Shown piece by piece: positions 8,075 through 15,488 of a DNA stretch of 28,134 bases. The stretch comes from Alphaproteobacteria bacterium (GTDB taxonomy: Bacteria; Pseudomonadota; Alphaproteobacteria; UBA828). The stretch's first letter is position 1, and every line of letters starts with the position of its first letter. Made by a program: the position numbers and the translations under genes. The notes under the pieces are model-generated. The model was not told where the DNA came from. It ran no database searches and saw only the letters and a program-made list of their open reading frames with translations. The stretch spans positions 1 to 28,134 of the forward strand of contig JAJDVB010000008.1 of assembly GCA_022826345.1 (NCBI GenBank). The letters are read 5' to 3'.

Positions 8075-8190
8075 CGCAGCGGCCCCCCTTGTCCGGTCAG
8101 CGTTAGGCGCGTTCCGTCCTCATAGCGCGAGACGCATGGTCCGTCCAATTGTGAGCACCGATCTTCCTCTTGACGTTGTTCGATCTTCAT
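8065..8190 (-). CDS. Possible small protein (41 aa) upstream of and overlapping the STAS gene
   Basis: An ATG at 8190 preceded by GAGGA at a reasonable spacing opens a 41-residue frame starting MKIEQRQEED and containing two Cys residues. Its TGA lies inside the STAS gene, ten bases past that gene's GTG start, an arrangement seen in translationally coupled genes. I do not recognise the peptide. The frame also extends upstream without a better start. It could equally be chance in GC-rich DNA. Confidence 0.3.
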   Translation of the reverse strand: MKIEQRQEEDRCSQLDGPCVSRYEDGTRLTLTGQGGPLRWK

Positions 8191-8302
8191 CAGCGCAGGT
8201 CCTCGGGCGCTCGTGCGTCGATGGGAGCCGGGCGCCCCCATTGACAGTCGCCGCCGATGGCCCGAGTCTCCGCCCGTTCGCAGCGGGCGGTGCGGGAGAA
8301 CC

Positions 8303-9412
8303 ATGAGCGGGCCAAGAGGCGGCATCGACTTTGCCTTCGTCGCGGCGCCGGTGGGCGAGGACGGGCTCTCCGACGCCGCGCTCTACAAGGAGATTCTGGC
8401 GGACTGCGACTTCGCCCACCGGGCCGGCTTTCGCGCGGCCTGGATGATCGAGCATCATTTCTCGGACTACTTCCCGACCCCCAACCCACTCGCTTTCCTC
8501 TCCCACATCGCCGCGCGCTTCCCGGATTTCGCGCTTGGCACCTGCGTGCTGGTGACGCCCTGGTACGAGCCGCTGCGCTTGGCGGAGGAAATCGCGCAGC
8601 TCAACCTGCTTACCGACCAGCCGCTCCACATGGGGCTCGGGCGGGGCACGGCGAAGTACGAGTACGATGCTTTCGGCGTGCCGATGGAGGAGAGCCGGCA
8701 GCGCTTCCGCGAGGTCTGGGAGATCGTGAGCACCGCGCTCGCCGGCGGGCGCTTTCGCTACGAAGGCAAGTATCTGACCGTGCCCACGCGCGTCGAGCTG
8801 CGCCCGCGCTCGGACACGAGCAAGATCAACTTCTACGGCGCCGTCGGCGGCAGCCCCGACTCCGGCGCGGTGATGGCCGCGCTCGGGCTGCCGCCCATCA
8901 TGACGGCCTTCAGCAACCTGCCGCTGCAGCGCGAGGCGCTCGGCGGCTGGAAGGAGGCGGCGCAGGCGCGCGGCATGGACGTGGACGCCTGCCGCTACCC
9001 GATGATGATCAACTGCATCATCGCCGACACCGACGCCGAGGCCTACGACCTCGCCAAGCGCTACATCCCGCGCTTCCAGCAGGCGCAGATCGACCACTAC
9101 GAGGCCGATGACGGCCACTTCGAGACGCTTTCGACCTATACCGCCTGGGCCAAGATCTTCGCCAAGATGAAGGCACGCACCGATCCCGCCAACATCCCGC
9201 CCTGGGCCGACGGGCAGTTCGTGGGCTCGCCCGAGACGGTGCGCCAGCGCGTCGCGGATTACGTGGACGCGGGCTTCAACAGCTTCCTCATCCACACGGC
9301 GACGCCGGGCGTGCCGCGCCGCCACCGCCAAGCCTGGCTCGGCCGCTTCGCCGACGAGGTGGCGCCCTACTTCGAGGGCGGCGAGGCCTTGCGCGCCGCC
9401 GCCGGCGCCTGA
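8303..9412 (+). CDS. LLM class flavin-dependent oxidoreductase (bacterial luciferase-like)
   Basis: This 369-residue TIM-barrel enzyme belongs to the luciferase-like family that uses reduced FMN or F420. Typical features are the N-terminal IDFAFVAAP strand, the WMIEHHFSDYF segment (family xEHH motif), LGTCVLVTPWYEPLRLAEEIAQLN, GLGRGTAKYEYDAFG, and the C-terminal FVGSPETVRQRVADYVDAG. A longer frame begins at 8213, but the ATG at 8303 has a CGGGAGAACC ribosome binding site and starts just before the first barrel strand. Eleven bases separate it from the hydrolase, and the SDR follows, suggesting one operon. An FMNH2-dependent monooxygenase, perhaps of Baeyer-Villiger type, fits the context; alkane, limonene or sulfonate-type substrates cannot be excluded. 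Confidence 0.9.
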   Translation: MSGPRGGIDFAFVAAPVGEDGLSDAALYKEILADCDFAHRAGFRAAWMIEHHFSDYFPTPNPLAFLSHIAARFPDFALGTCVLVTPWYEPLRLAEEIAQLNLLTDQPLHMGLGRGTAKYEYDAFGVPMEESRQRFREVWEIVSTALAGGRFRYEGKYLTVPTRVELRPRSDTSKINFYGAVGGSPDSGAVMAALGLPPIMTAFSNLPLQREALGGWKEAAQARGMDVDACRYPMMINCIIADTDAEAYDLAKRYIPRFQQAQIDHYEADDGHFETLSTYTAWAKIFAKMKARTDPANIPPWADGQFVGSPETVRQRVADYVDAGFNSFLIHTATPGVPRRHRQAWLGRFADEVAPYFEGGEALRAAAGA

Positions 9413-9423
9413 CACCAGCATCG

Positions 9424-10359
9424 ATGCAGCTCGATCCCGCTTTGGCGGAGATTCTCGCCGGGCTCGACCCGAGCGCCGAGACTCCGGTCGAGGAGATGAC
9501 GCCGGAGGACGCGCGCGCGACCTGGAAGGAGGAGATGGCCGCCGTCGCCGGCAAGCCGCTACCGGTGAAGTCGGTGAGCATGCACGAGGCGCCGGGGCCA
9601 GCCGGCCCTCTCGCGATCAGGCTCTACGAGCCGGAGAGGGCGGGCGCAGGGCCGCTGCCGATCCTCGTCTACTACCACGGGGGCGGCTGGATTCGCGGCG
9701 ACCTCGACACCCACGACGACGTCTGCCGCTACCTCTGCCACCACGCGGGCTGCTTGGTGGCGTCCGTCGACTACCGGCTCGCGCCCGAGCACCGCTTCCC
9801 CGCCGCGTTGGACGACTGTGCCGCCGCGACCCAGTGGGTGGCGGAAAACGCCGCGCAGCTCGGCGCCGATCCGGAGCGCATGGCCATCGGCGGCGACAGC
9901 GCCGGCGGCAACATCGCCTGCGGGGTGACGCTCAAGGCGCGCGAGCGCGGCGGGCCCGCGATCTGCTTCCAGCTTCTGATCTACCCGGCCACCGACCTCG
10001 GCGGCGAGACCGAGTCCAAGCGGCTCTATTCCTCGGGCTACCTGCTCAACTCGATGCCCTTCTATGTCGCCAGCTACCTGGGGCCGGAGGGCGACGCGGC
10101 CGACCCGCTCGCCTCGCCGCTGCTGGCGCCCGACCTCTCGAACCTGCCGACCGCCTTCGTGCTCACCGCCGGCTTCGATCCGCTCCGCGACGAAGGCGAG
10201 GCCTATGCGAAGCGGCTCCGGGACTCCGGCGTGCCCACCGAATACCGCTGCCACGAGAGCATGATCCACGGCTTCGTCTCGATCACCGGCCTGATCGAGA
10301 GCGCGGAGGCGGGGCTCGCGGACTCCGCGGCGGCGTTGCGCGCCGCCTTCGCCCGCTGA
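9424..10359 (+). CDS. Alpha/beta hydrolase, HSL family (family IV esterase/lipase)
   Basis: This 311-residue esterase carries the complete hormone-sensitive-lipase signature: the oxyanion-hole HGGGW at residues 85-89, nucleophile Ser159 in GDSAGG, Asp252 in GFDPLRDEG and His282 in MIHGF. Hydrolysis of short-chain esters or lactones in the cytosol is expected; no signal peptide is seen. The ATG at 9424 has no strong ribosome binding site, and the LLM stop is only 11 bp upstream, so translational coupling is likely. Placed between an LLM oxygenase and an SDR, it may cleave the ester or lactone made by the oxygenase. Confidence 0.93.
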   Translation: MQLDPALAEILAGLDPSAETPVEEMTPEDARATWKEEMAAVAGKPLPVKSVSMHEAPGPAGPLAIRLYEPERAGAGPLPILVYYHGGGWIRGDLDTHDDVCRYLCHHAGCLVASVDYRLAPEHRFPAALDDCAAATQWVAENAAQLGADPERMAIGGDSAGGNIACGVTLKARERGGPAICFQLLIYPATDLGGETESKRLYSSGYLLNSMPFYVASYLGPEGDAADPLASPLLAPDLSNLPTAFVLTAGFDPLRDEGEAYAKRLRDSGVPTEYRCHESMIHGFVSITGLIESAEAGLADSAAALRAAFAR

Positions 10360-10375
10360 GAGAGGGAACAGCGCC

Positions 10376-11155
10376 ATGAGCGACGGGTTCGCCGGCAAGG
10401 CCTGCGTGATGACCGGCGCAGGCGGCGGCATGGGCCTCGCCATCGCCCGCGCGCTCCGCGCCGAGGGCTGCGCGGTCACCGCCATCGACCCCAAGCCAGA
10501 GCCGTCCGAGTTCGCGGCGGGCGAGGGTGGCGCCGGCCGCTACGTCCAGGGCGATGCCACCGACGAAGCGCTGGTCGCGCGCACCGTCGCCGAGGCCTTC
10601 GATGCGTCCGGGCGCCTCGACTACCTGGTCAATGCCGCGGGCGTCGGCTGGTACGACCGGGACGGCTCCATCGCCGAGATGGAGATGGCGATCTGGCACC
10701 GGGTGATGGAGATCAACCTCACCGCGTCCGCACTGATGGCGCGCCACGCCGTGCCGTTCCTCCGGCGCACCGGCGCTGGCGGGTCGATGGTCCACATCGC
10801 AAGCGTCGTCGGCCTGCGCAACATGGAGAACATCCTGGAGAACGGGCCGATCGACGCCTACCAGGCATCGAAGGCGGGGCTTTCCGCGCTTTCGCGCTCG
10901 CTCTCCATGCAGCTCGGGCCCGACGGCATCCGCTCCAACACCATCTGCCCCGGCGCGGTACTGACGCCGATGACGGCGCCCACTTACGAGGCCGATCCCA
11001 GCCGCGCCGACGCCATGATCGCGCGCACACCGTTAGGGCGCCTCGGAATGCCCGAGGACATCGCGAACGCGTGCCTCTTCCTGCTTTCGGAGAAGGCCTC
11101 CTTCATCACCGGCATCGACCTCGTCGTCGACGGCGGCATCATGGCCAAACTCTGA
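10376..11155 (+). CDS. SDR family NAD(P)-dependent oxidoreductase (third gene of LLM-hydrolase operon)
   Basis: This 259-residue classical SDR has TGAGGGMG at residues 13-20, Asp38 after the second strand (AIDPK, suggesting NAD), NAAG at 86-89, Ser143, Tyr162 and Lys166 (YQASK), and a normal C-terminal GIDLVVDGG. It probably interconverts an alcohol and a ketone. A GAGAGGGAA ribosome binding site lies in the 16-bp gap after the hydrolase, supporting one transcript with the LLM gene and hydrolase. It ends 7 bp before the convergent permease gene, leaving no room for a separate terminator. Confidence 0.93.
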   Translation: MSDGFAGKACVMTGAGGGMGLAIARALRAEGCAVTAIDPKPEPSEFAAGEGGAGRYVQGDATDEALVARTVAEAFDASGRLDYLVNAAGVGWYDRDGSIAEMEMAIWHRVMEINLTASALMARHAVPFLRRTGAGGSMVHIASVVGLRNMENILENGPIDAYQASKAGLSALSRSLSMQLGPDGIRSNTICPGAVLTPMTAPTYEADPSRADAMIARTPLGRLGMPEDIANACLFLLSEKASFITGIDLVVDGGIMAKL

Positions 11156-11162
11156 ATCAGGG

Positions 11163-12197
11163 TCAGGAAACCAGCGCCGCGAACAGCACGCCGCTCAGGA
11201 TCGCGCCGGCGATGCCGAAGCCGACGTAAGCCGCGAATACCTGCCGGCGCACGAGCGACCAGACCGCGACCATGGCCGGTATGCAGCTCACCGAGCCCGC
11301 CACCATGAACGACATCGCCGCGCCCGGGCCCATGCCCTGCTCCATGAGGCCGGCAACGAGCGCTGGCGCGGCGTAGCCGTTGAGGTAGGCCGGTGCGCCC
11401 ACGAGCGCGCCCATCGCGATCGGCGACATCCCATCCCCGCCGACCACACCCGCGATCAGGCTGGCCGGCACGTAGGCGACCAGCAGGCCTTCGATCAGAT
11501 AGGCCAGGGCGAGCCACTTGACCAGGAAGCGCGCGTTGGCGATGGCTTCGGCGCGAAACGCGGCCCTCCGCGCCGGCTCGCGCCAGAAGCGCCACACCGT
11601 TTCGTCCTCTTCGAATTCGCAGGCGCTGCCACACTCGCCCAAGCCCTGACGGAGCGGTTCGGCGAAGGCACCGCGCCAGACGAGAAAGCGAACCCCGAAG
11701 CCGCCGAACAGGCCGAGCGCGACGGCGGCAACCGCCTTGCCCACCGCGAAATCCCAGCCGAGCGCGGCGGCGGTGATGAGCAGGGTGGAGGGATCGATGA
11801 GCGGCGAGGCGAGCCAGAACGCCATGATGGCCGAGAGCGGGACGCCGACCGCAAGCAGACCGGCGATGAGCGGAATGACCTCGCATGAGCAGAACGGCGC
11901 GAGGCCGCCCAGGAGTGCGGCCAGCACGATCATGCGCGTCTCGCGGCCCTCGAAGGCGCGGGAGACCAGCGCCGTGGCCCCCGTCGCCTTGAGCAGCGCG
12001 ATGAGCACGACCGCGCCGGCGATGTAGGGCAGGGTTCCGGCGAACGCTTCGGCGGCGGTACGGAGGATGTGAGTGACGTTCGCCGTGTCGAATAGCGTTA
12101 CCACGAGCGGGATGGCGAGGATCAGGGTCCAGACGGAGAGCAGGTCCCGCGCCCGCATGCGCAAGCCGTGGACGCCGCGAAGTACGAGGGCTGTCAC
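11163..12197 (-). CDS. Permease of the COG0701/DUF318 family (ArsP-like), linked to arsR
   Basis: This 344-residue polytopic inner-membrane protein has several hydrophobic segments and the family hallmark PFCSCEVIPL (Cys103, Cys105). COG0701 permeases include ArsP, an exporter of trivalent organoarsenicals, and other proposed metalloid exporters. An unusual hydrophilic loop between the two halves carries CGSACEFEEDE (around residues 190-200), a Cys/acidic patch that could bind metal. The frame is open to an ATG at 12266, but the GTG at 12197 is preferred because it overlaps the arsR stop as GTGA, a classic coupled start; an ATG at 12161 is also possible. Regulation by the preceding ArsR repressor is very likely. 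Transported substrate: As(III), methylarsenite or another thiophilic metal is inferred. Confidence 0.85.
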   Translation of the reverse strand: MTALVLRGVHGLRMRARDLLSVWTLILAIPLVVTLFDTANVTHILRTAAEAFAGTLPYIAGAVVLIALLKATGATALVSRAFEGRETRMIVLAALLGGLAPFCSCEVIPLIAGLLAVGVPLSAIMAFWLASPLIDPSTLLITAAALGWDFAVGKAVAAVALGLFGGFGVRFLVWRGAFAEPLRQGLGECGSACEFEEDETVWRFWREPARRAAFRAEAIANARFLVKWLALAYLIEGLLVAYVPASLIAGVVGGDGMSPIAMGALVGAPAYLNGYAAPALVAGLMEQGMGPGAAMSFMVAGSVSCIPAMVAVWSLVRRQVFAAYVGFGIAGAILSGVLFAALVS

Positions 12198-12577
12198 GGC
12201 GACGGACTCGCGAGCGCCGCCCGCGCGGCGCGGGCCTGGGGCGAGGGCTTGGCATCGGCGCAGCACGCCTCCAGCAGGAAAGCAGCGAGGGCTTCGAGGC
12301 GCCGATAGGCGGCCCGGTTGATCACGGTGCGCCCGCGGCGCTCCTGCTCGACCAGCCCGCCGGCGGCAAGAAACCCGAGGTGATGAGCCAGGGTGGACGC
12401 CGGGATGGCGGTGCGCCCCTGAATCTCGCCGACGGTGAGCCCCTCATCTCCGGCGCGCACGAGCAGGCGCAGCACGGCGAGCCGGGGCTCGGAACCGCAA
12501 GCGGCGAACCCCTGCGCCGCTTCCTCAAGGGCGACAGCGGATTCCGGCAGGGAATGGTGAGCATGTGTCGTTTCCAT
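12194..12577 (-). CDS. ArsR family winged-helix metalloregulator
   Basis: This 127-residue repressor has the ArsR/SmtB fold: LEEAAQGFAACGSEPRLAVL, a recognition helix region in IPASTLAHHLGFL (residues 58-70), then the wing VEQERRGRTVINRA. The common alpha-3 ELCVCDL As(III) site is absent. Instead an adjacent Cys pair, Cys105-Cys106 (EACCADAK), lies near the C-terminus, resembling the placement in the Acidithiobacillus ferrooxidans ArsR type, and Cys27 is near the N-terminus. The ATG at 12577 is chosen because a promoter and a 9-bp inverted repeat sit directly against it; the ATG at 12628 is upstream of that promoter. It heads an operon with the permease (GTGA overlap). As(III), Sb(III) or another thiophilic ligand is inferred. 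Confidence 0.88.
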   Translation of the reverse strand: METTHAHHSLPESAVALEEAAQGFAACGSEPRLAVLRLLVRAGDEGLTVGEIQGRTAIPASTLAHHLGFLAAGGLVEQERRGRTVINRAAYRRLEALAAFLLEACCADAKPSPQARAARAALASPSP

Positions 12578-12612
12578 ATAACTAGTATAATAGTTATATT
12601 TCGACGCGTCAA
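12576..12612 (-). promoter_or_regulatory. arsR promoter and ArsR operator, predicting a leaderless mRNA
   Basis: Reading the minus strand, TTGACG (12612-12607), a 17-bp spacer, and TATACT (12589-12584) form a good sigma-70-type promoter. Only six bases separate the -10 from the arsR ATG, so transcription should start at or next to the A of the ATG, and no ribosome binding site exists. The perfect inverted repeat ATATAACTA-6 nt-TAGTTATAT (12576-12599) covers the -10 and reaches into the start codon, as expected of an autoregulatory ArsR operator. This AT-rich island stands out in very GC-rich DNA. Confidence 0.75.
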
Positions 12613-12661
12613 GCGCATGTCCTGGCAAAGGACCTATCTGATGGTGGGTCTCTGTGGGTCG

Positions 12662-13192
12662 CTAGGCTGCGAAGGTGCCGAAGGCGCCGCGGGAGTAGAG
12701 CAGGGGCTCCTGGGCCGTATCGGTGCGCACCGCCTGCACGCGGCCGGTGAGCACCGTATGGGTCTCGGCCCGGAGCGTCTGGCCGAGCAGGCAGTCGAAG
12801 CTCGCGAGTGCGTCCATCAGTACCGGCGCGCCGGTCTCCAGCGTGCCCCACTCGCCGGTGGTGAAGCGCTCGACAACCCGCTCGGAGGACGCGAACTGCG
12901 TGGCCAGGTCGAGGTGCCGCGCGCCCAGCACGTTGACGCAGAAGACCCGGCTCTGCAGCGCGGGGTCGTGGGCGCCCGCCTCGCGGTTGACGCAGGCGAG
13001 CAGCATCGGCGGCTCCGCGCTCAGCGAGCAGACGGCGGTGGCGGTGAGCCCGATGCGTTGGTCGCCGATGGAGGTCGTGACGATGGTAACTCCGGCCGCG
13101 AGCTGGCGCATGCCCTCCCTGAAGTCGTCGGAATCGACCGCGACAACTGGCGCGGAAAGGGAATCGAAATCGAAATCGTCAAGCAGCGACAT
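12662..13192 (-). CDS. Flavin reductase-like domain protein (HpaC/DIM6-NTAB family)
   Basis: This 176-residue protein matches the short-chain flavin reductase family that supplies FMNH2 or FADH2 to two-component monooxygenases. Typical elements are FREGMRQLAAGVTIVTT (about residues 24-40), GLTATAVCSLSAEPPMLLACVNR (broken by no gaps), FCVNVL, and the C-terminal HTVLTGRV. A longer frame reaches 13327, but the ATG at 13192 has GGGAGAGGGC as ribosome binding site and gives the normal family length. It lies downstream of the SDR at 13305-14060 in the same direction. An FMN-using oxygenase partner could be the LLM enzyme at 8303-9412, but that is only proximity. Confidence 0.87.
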   Translation of the reverse strand: MSLLDDFDFDSLSAPVVAVDSDDFREGMRQLAAGVTIVTTSIGDQRIGLTATAVCSLSAEPPMLLACVNREAGAHDPALQSRVFCVNVLGARHLDLATQFASSERVVERFTTGEWGTLETGAPVLMDALASFDCLLGQTLRAETHTVLTGRVQAVRTDTAQEPLLYSRGAFGTFAA

Positions 13193-13304
13193 AAAGCCCT
13201 CTCCCGGCGCGGCGCCAACTGTACCCAGGCACCGCCCGTACATTATGAAGACCGCCGCCGCACCGGTCCACGGCACGGCGAAACGGTCGTTTGGCCGGCC
13301 GATG

Positions 13305-14060
13305 TCAGTGGAAGTAGGCGCCGCCATCGACGACGAGCGTTTGTCCCGTAATGAAGGCCGAATCCTGCGACGCGAAGAAGATCACCGCGCCCACGATGTC
13401 GTCCGGATGCTGGTCGCGCTGGATGACCCGCGCCTGCCGCGAGATGTCCTGCAGCTTTTCCATCTGGTGGGGGTTCTCCAGCACGCCGTCGGACAAGGTG
13501 AATCCGGGCGCCACCGCGTTGACCCGGATGTCGGCGGCGCCGAGCTCCTTGGCCAGGGCCTTGGTCATCGCGTTGACGGCGCCCTTGCTCGCCACGTAGT
13601 GCAGCATGAAGGGAACGCCCTTGAACGGCGTCCCCGACGAGACGTTGACGATCGAGCCGCCGCCCTGCCGGCGCATGGCGGGGACCACCGCGCGGGTCGC
13701 CAGCGCCTGCCCGATGACGTTCACGTCGAGCACGCGCCGCCACTCGTCGATGCCCAGATCCTCGAAGGCTTTCAACTCCAGGGAGGAATACACTCCGGCG
13801 TTGTTGACCAGCACGTCGATGCGGCCGAACGCCTCCAGTGCGGCGTTCGCCATGGCCTCGGTGTCGCCCTGGCTCGACACGTCGCAGGGGACGCCGATGA
13901 CGCTGTCCCCCGCGTTATCGAGCGTCTGCGCGGCCTCCGCAGCGCCGTCGCGGTCGGCGATGACCACCTTCGCCCCTTCCGCGAGGAGGCCCTGCACGAA
14001 CGCGTGTCCGATCCCCTTCGCCCCGCCGGTGACAATCGCGACCATCCCGCTGCAACGCAT
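13305..14060 (-). CDS. SDR family NAD(P)-dependent oxidoreductase (glucose/3-oxoacyl reductase-like)
   Basis: This 251-residue classical SDR has TGGAKGIG at residues 11-18, Asp36 (IADRD, suggesting NAD), NNAG at 86-89, Ser141-142, Tyr155 and Lys159 (YVASK), and GQTLVVDGGAYFH at the C-terminus. It oxidises an alcohol or reduces a ketone; the substrate is unknown. A longer frame extends to 14249, but the ATG at 14060 sits next to the first beta strand and has GGAAGGAA upstream. It lies between the cupin gene (37 bp) and the flavin reductase gene (112 bp), all minus strand, so the three may be co-transcribed. Confidence 0.92.
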   Translation of the reverse strand: MRCSGMVAIVTGGAKGIGHAFVQGLLAEGAKVVIADRDGAAEAAQTLDNAGDSVIGVPCDVSSQGDTEAMANAALEAFGRIDVLVNNAGVYSSLELKAFEDLGIDEWRRVLDVNVIGQALATRAVVPAMRRQGGGSIVNVSSGTPFKGVPFMLHYVASKGAVNAMTKALAKELGAADIRVNAVAPGFTLSDGVLENPHQMEKLQDISRQARVIQRDQHPDDIVGAVIFFASQDSAFITGQTLVVDGGAYFH

Positions 14061-14097
14061 CGCCGTGTTCCTTCCGCTTGCTCGTAACTTCCGCCGA

Positions 14098-14748
14098 CTA
14101 TGCCGAACCGAGTTCGATGGGTCTCTCCGCGAACACCCGATAGGTCTGCGACTTGGGCTTGTCCCGGTCCTCGTCATTGACGTAGCGGATGGACGACGCG
14201 CCGAGCAACGCTCGCGGCAGGACCATCGCTCGAATGAACCGGCTGGCAACGTCCATCGACGCTTGCGCGAAGACAGGGGCCGGCCCGCTCTCGAACCAGG
14301 CGCCGCCGGGACCGTAGGAAGAGGAGCGGCCTTCGGTATCGATCCGTATTTCCCCCTCGCGGAGACATCTGATTCCGGGGCCCTGGTGCGTGTGGAGCAG
14401 CGCCATTCCTCCGGGCGGAAATGCGACGCTATCGAGCCGGATCAGGAGCTCGTCGGCGATCGCGGCCGGATCGATCCTGCCGGCGAGACGAAGGGTCGTC
14501 CGATGAGCGTAGACGTTAGCCTCCGCATCGGCCGGCCTGACCTCCCAACGCCAGACCGTGGCGCCGTCGCCGCCGGCGTGTAGTGTCACCGCGTCCGTCG
14601 AGACGAGTCCTTCATCTGACGGGACATCGTCTCCATCCACGAAGATACTGCCGGCTGCGACGTAGAGCGCCCTCGGCGTGGGATCGTCGAAGCGAACCTC
14701 TTCGCCGTCGAACAGTGTGTCCTCGAACAGGCGCATCTCATAAGACAT
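14098..14748 (-). CDS. Cupin-domain protein of unknown function
   Basis: This 216-residue protein looks like two cupin-like halves. The second half has PPGGMALLHTHQGPGIRCL (His119, His121) followed by EGEIRI (Glu132), the core of a cupin metal site. The first half (ALYVAAGSIFVDGDD...LHAGGDGATVWRWEV) is degenerate. Cupins range from dioxygenases and isomerases to binding proteins, so no reaction is assigned. The ATG at 14748 is preferred over the in-frame GTG at 14763, because GAGG lies nine bases before it. It is followed by the SDR gene on the same strand. Codon use is slightly less GC-rich than in its neighbours. Confidence 0.7.
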   Translation of the reverse strand: MSYEMRLFEDTLFDGEEVRFDDPTPRALYVAAGSIFVDGDDVPSDEGLVSTDAVTLHAGGDGATVWRWEVRPADAEANVYAHRTTLRLAGRIDPAAIADELLIRLDSVAFPPGGMALLHTHQGPGIRCLREGEIRIDTEGRSSSYGPGGAWFESGPAPVFAQASMDVASRFIRAMVLPRALLGASSIRYVNDEDRDKPKSQTYRVFAERPIELGSA

Positions 14749-14812
14749 TCGTTGTGACCTCACGGACGTATTCAGGACACCGGGACAGCGGCCTGCCGAG
14801 ACTTACAGCACA

Positions 14813-15457
14813 TCAGTATGCGACCGGGAGCGGGTCCAGGCTCCGCCACAGGTGCCAGACCGCGACCGAGCGCCAGGGCCGCCAGCACGCCGCGTGGGCC
14901 TCGATCGCATCCGGGTCCATCGAGCCGCCGTCGCCATAGTGCTTGCCCATGGCGCGGCGCACGCCGATGTCGGCGAGCGGCAGCACGTCGGGCCGCTGCA
15001 GGTAGAAGATCAGCACCATCTCGGCGGTCCAGCGGCCCACGCCCTTGAGCGCGAGCAGGTCGTCGATCACCGCCTCGTCGTCGGCGCCCTGCCAGCGCTC
15101 CGGGTCGATGGTCCCGGAGACGAAACCGATGGCGATGTCGCGCAGGTAGCTCGACTTCTGGCGGGTTAGGCCGGCGCTCCGCAGCTCATCCTGCGAGCGA
15201 GCCGCGACCTCGGTCGGCGCGACGGTGCCGACGCAGGCTTCGAGCCGCGCCCAGATGCTGTCGGCTGCGCGCACCGAGATCTGCTGGGCCACGATGGCGC
15301 GCGCGAGAGTGAGGAAGAGGTCGCCCTGGCCCACCAGGCCTTCGCCGTCGTAGCGCGCCGCGAGCGAAGCCATCACCGGGTCGGCGGCGGCAAGCGCGGC
15401 CCGCGCCTCCTGCCAATACGCCGGCTGTCCCACCGGCCCGCTCGCCCATCGCGGCAT
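14813..15457 (-). CDS. DNA-3-methyladenine glycosylase II-type protein (AlkA-like, HhH-GPD)
   Basis: This 214-residue DNA repair glycosylase should excise alkylated bases such as 3-methyladenine. It has the helix-hairpin-helix LLALKGVGRWTAEMVL (about residues 134-149) followed by the catalytic Asp163 in VLPLADIGVRRAM, the HhH-GPD layout. It lacks the N-terminal TBP-like domain of E. coli AlkA and thus matches the short form common in alphaproteobacteria. The ATG at 15457 has GGGAGAGGGCGCA upstream; the longer frame to 15721 is unlikely because it overlaps the CDF gene. It follows the CDF transporter by 31 bp on the same strand, so they may form an operon. Confidence 0.9.
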   Translation of the reverse strand: MPRWASGPVGQPAYWQEARAALAAADPVMASLAARYDGEGLVGQGDLFLTLARAIVAQQISVRAADSIWARLEACVGTVAPTEVAARSQDELRSAGLTRQKSSYLRDIAIGFVSGTIDPERWQGADDEAVIDDLLALKGVGRWTAEMVLIFYLQRPDVLPLADIGVRRAMGKHYGDGGSMDPDAIEAHAACWRPWRSVAVWHLWRSLDPLPVAY

Positions 15458-15488
15458 TGCGCCCTCTCCCTTTCCTCTGAACCCTGGA

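Noticed and set aside
12198..12266. Longer N-terminus for the COG0701 permease from the ATG at 12266
   Set aside because: It would overlap arsR by 73 bases and add a basic, Pro-rich segment; the GTGA overlap start fits operon practice better.
12578..12628. Longer ArsR start at 12628
   Set aside because: It would place the promoter and operator within the coding region; the extra 17 residues do not belong to the ArsR fold.
14764..14812. Possible small gene between the cupin and glycosylase genes
   Set aside because: Only about 60 bp are free and no start with a ribosome binding site is seen.
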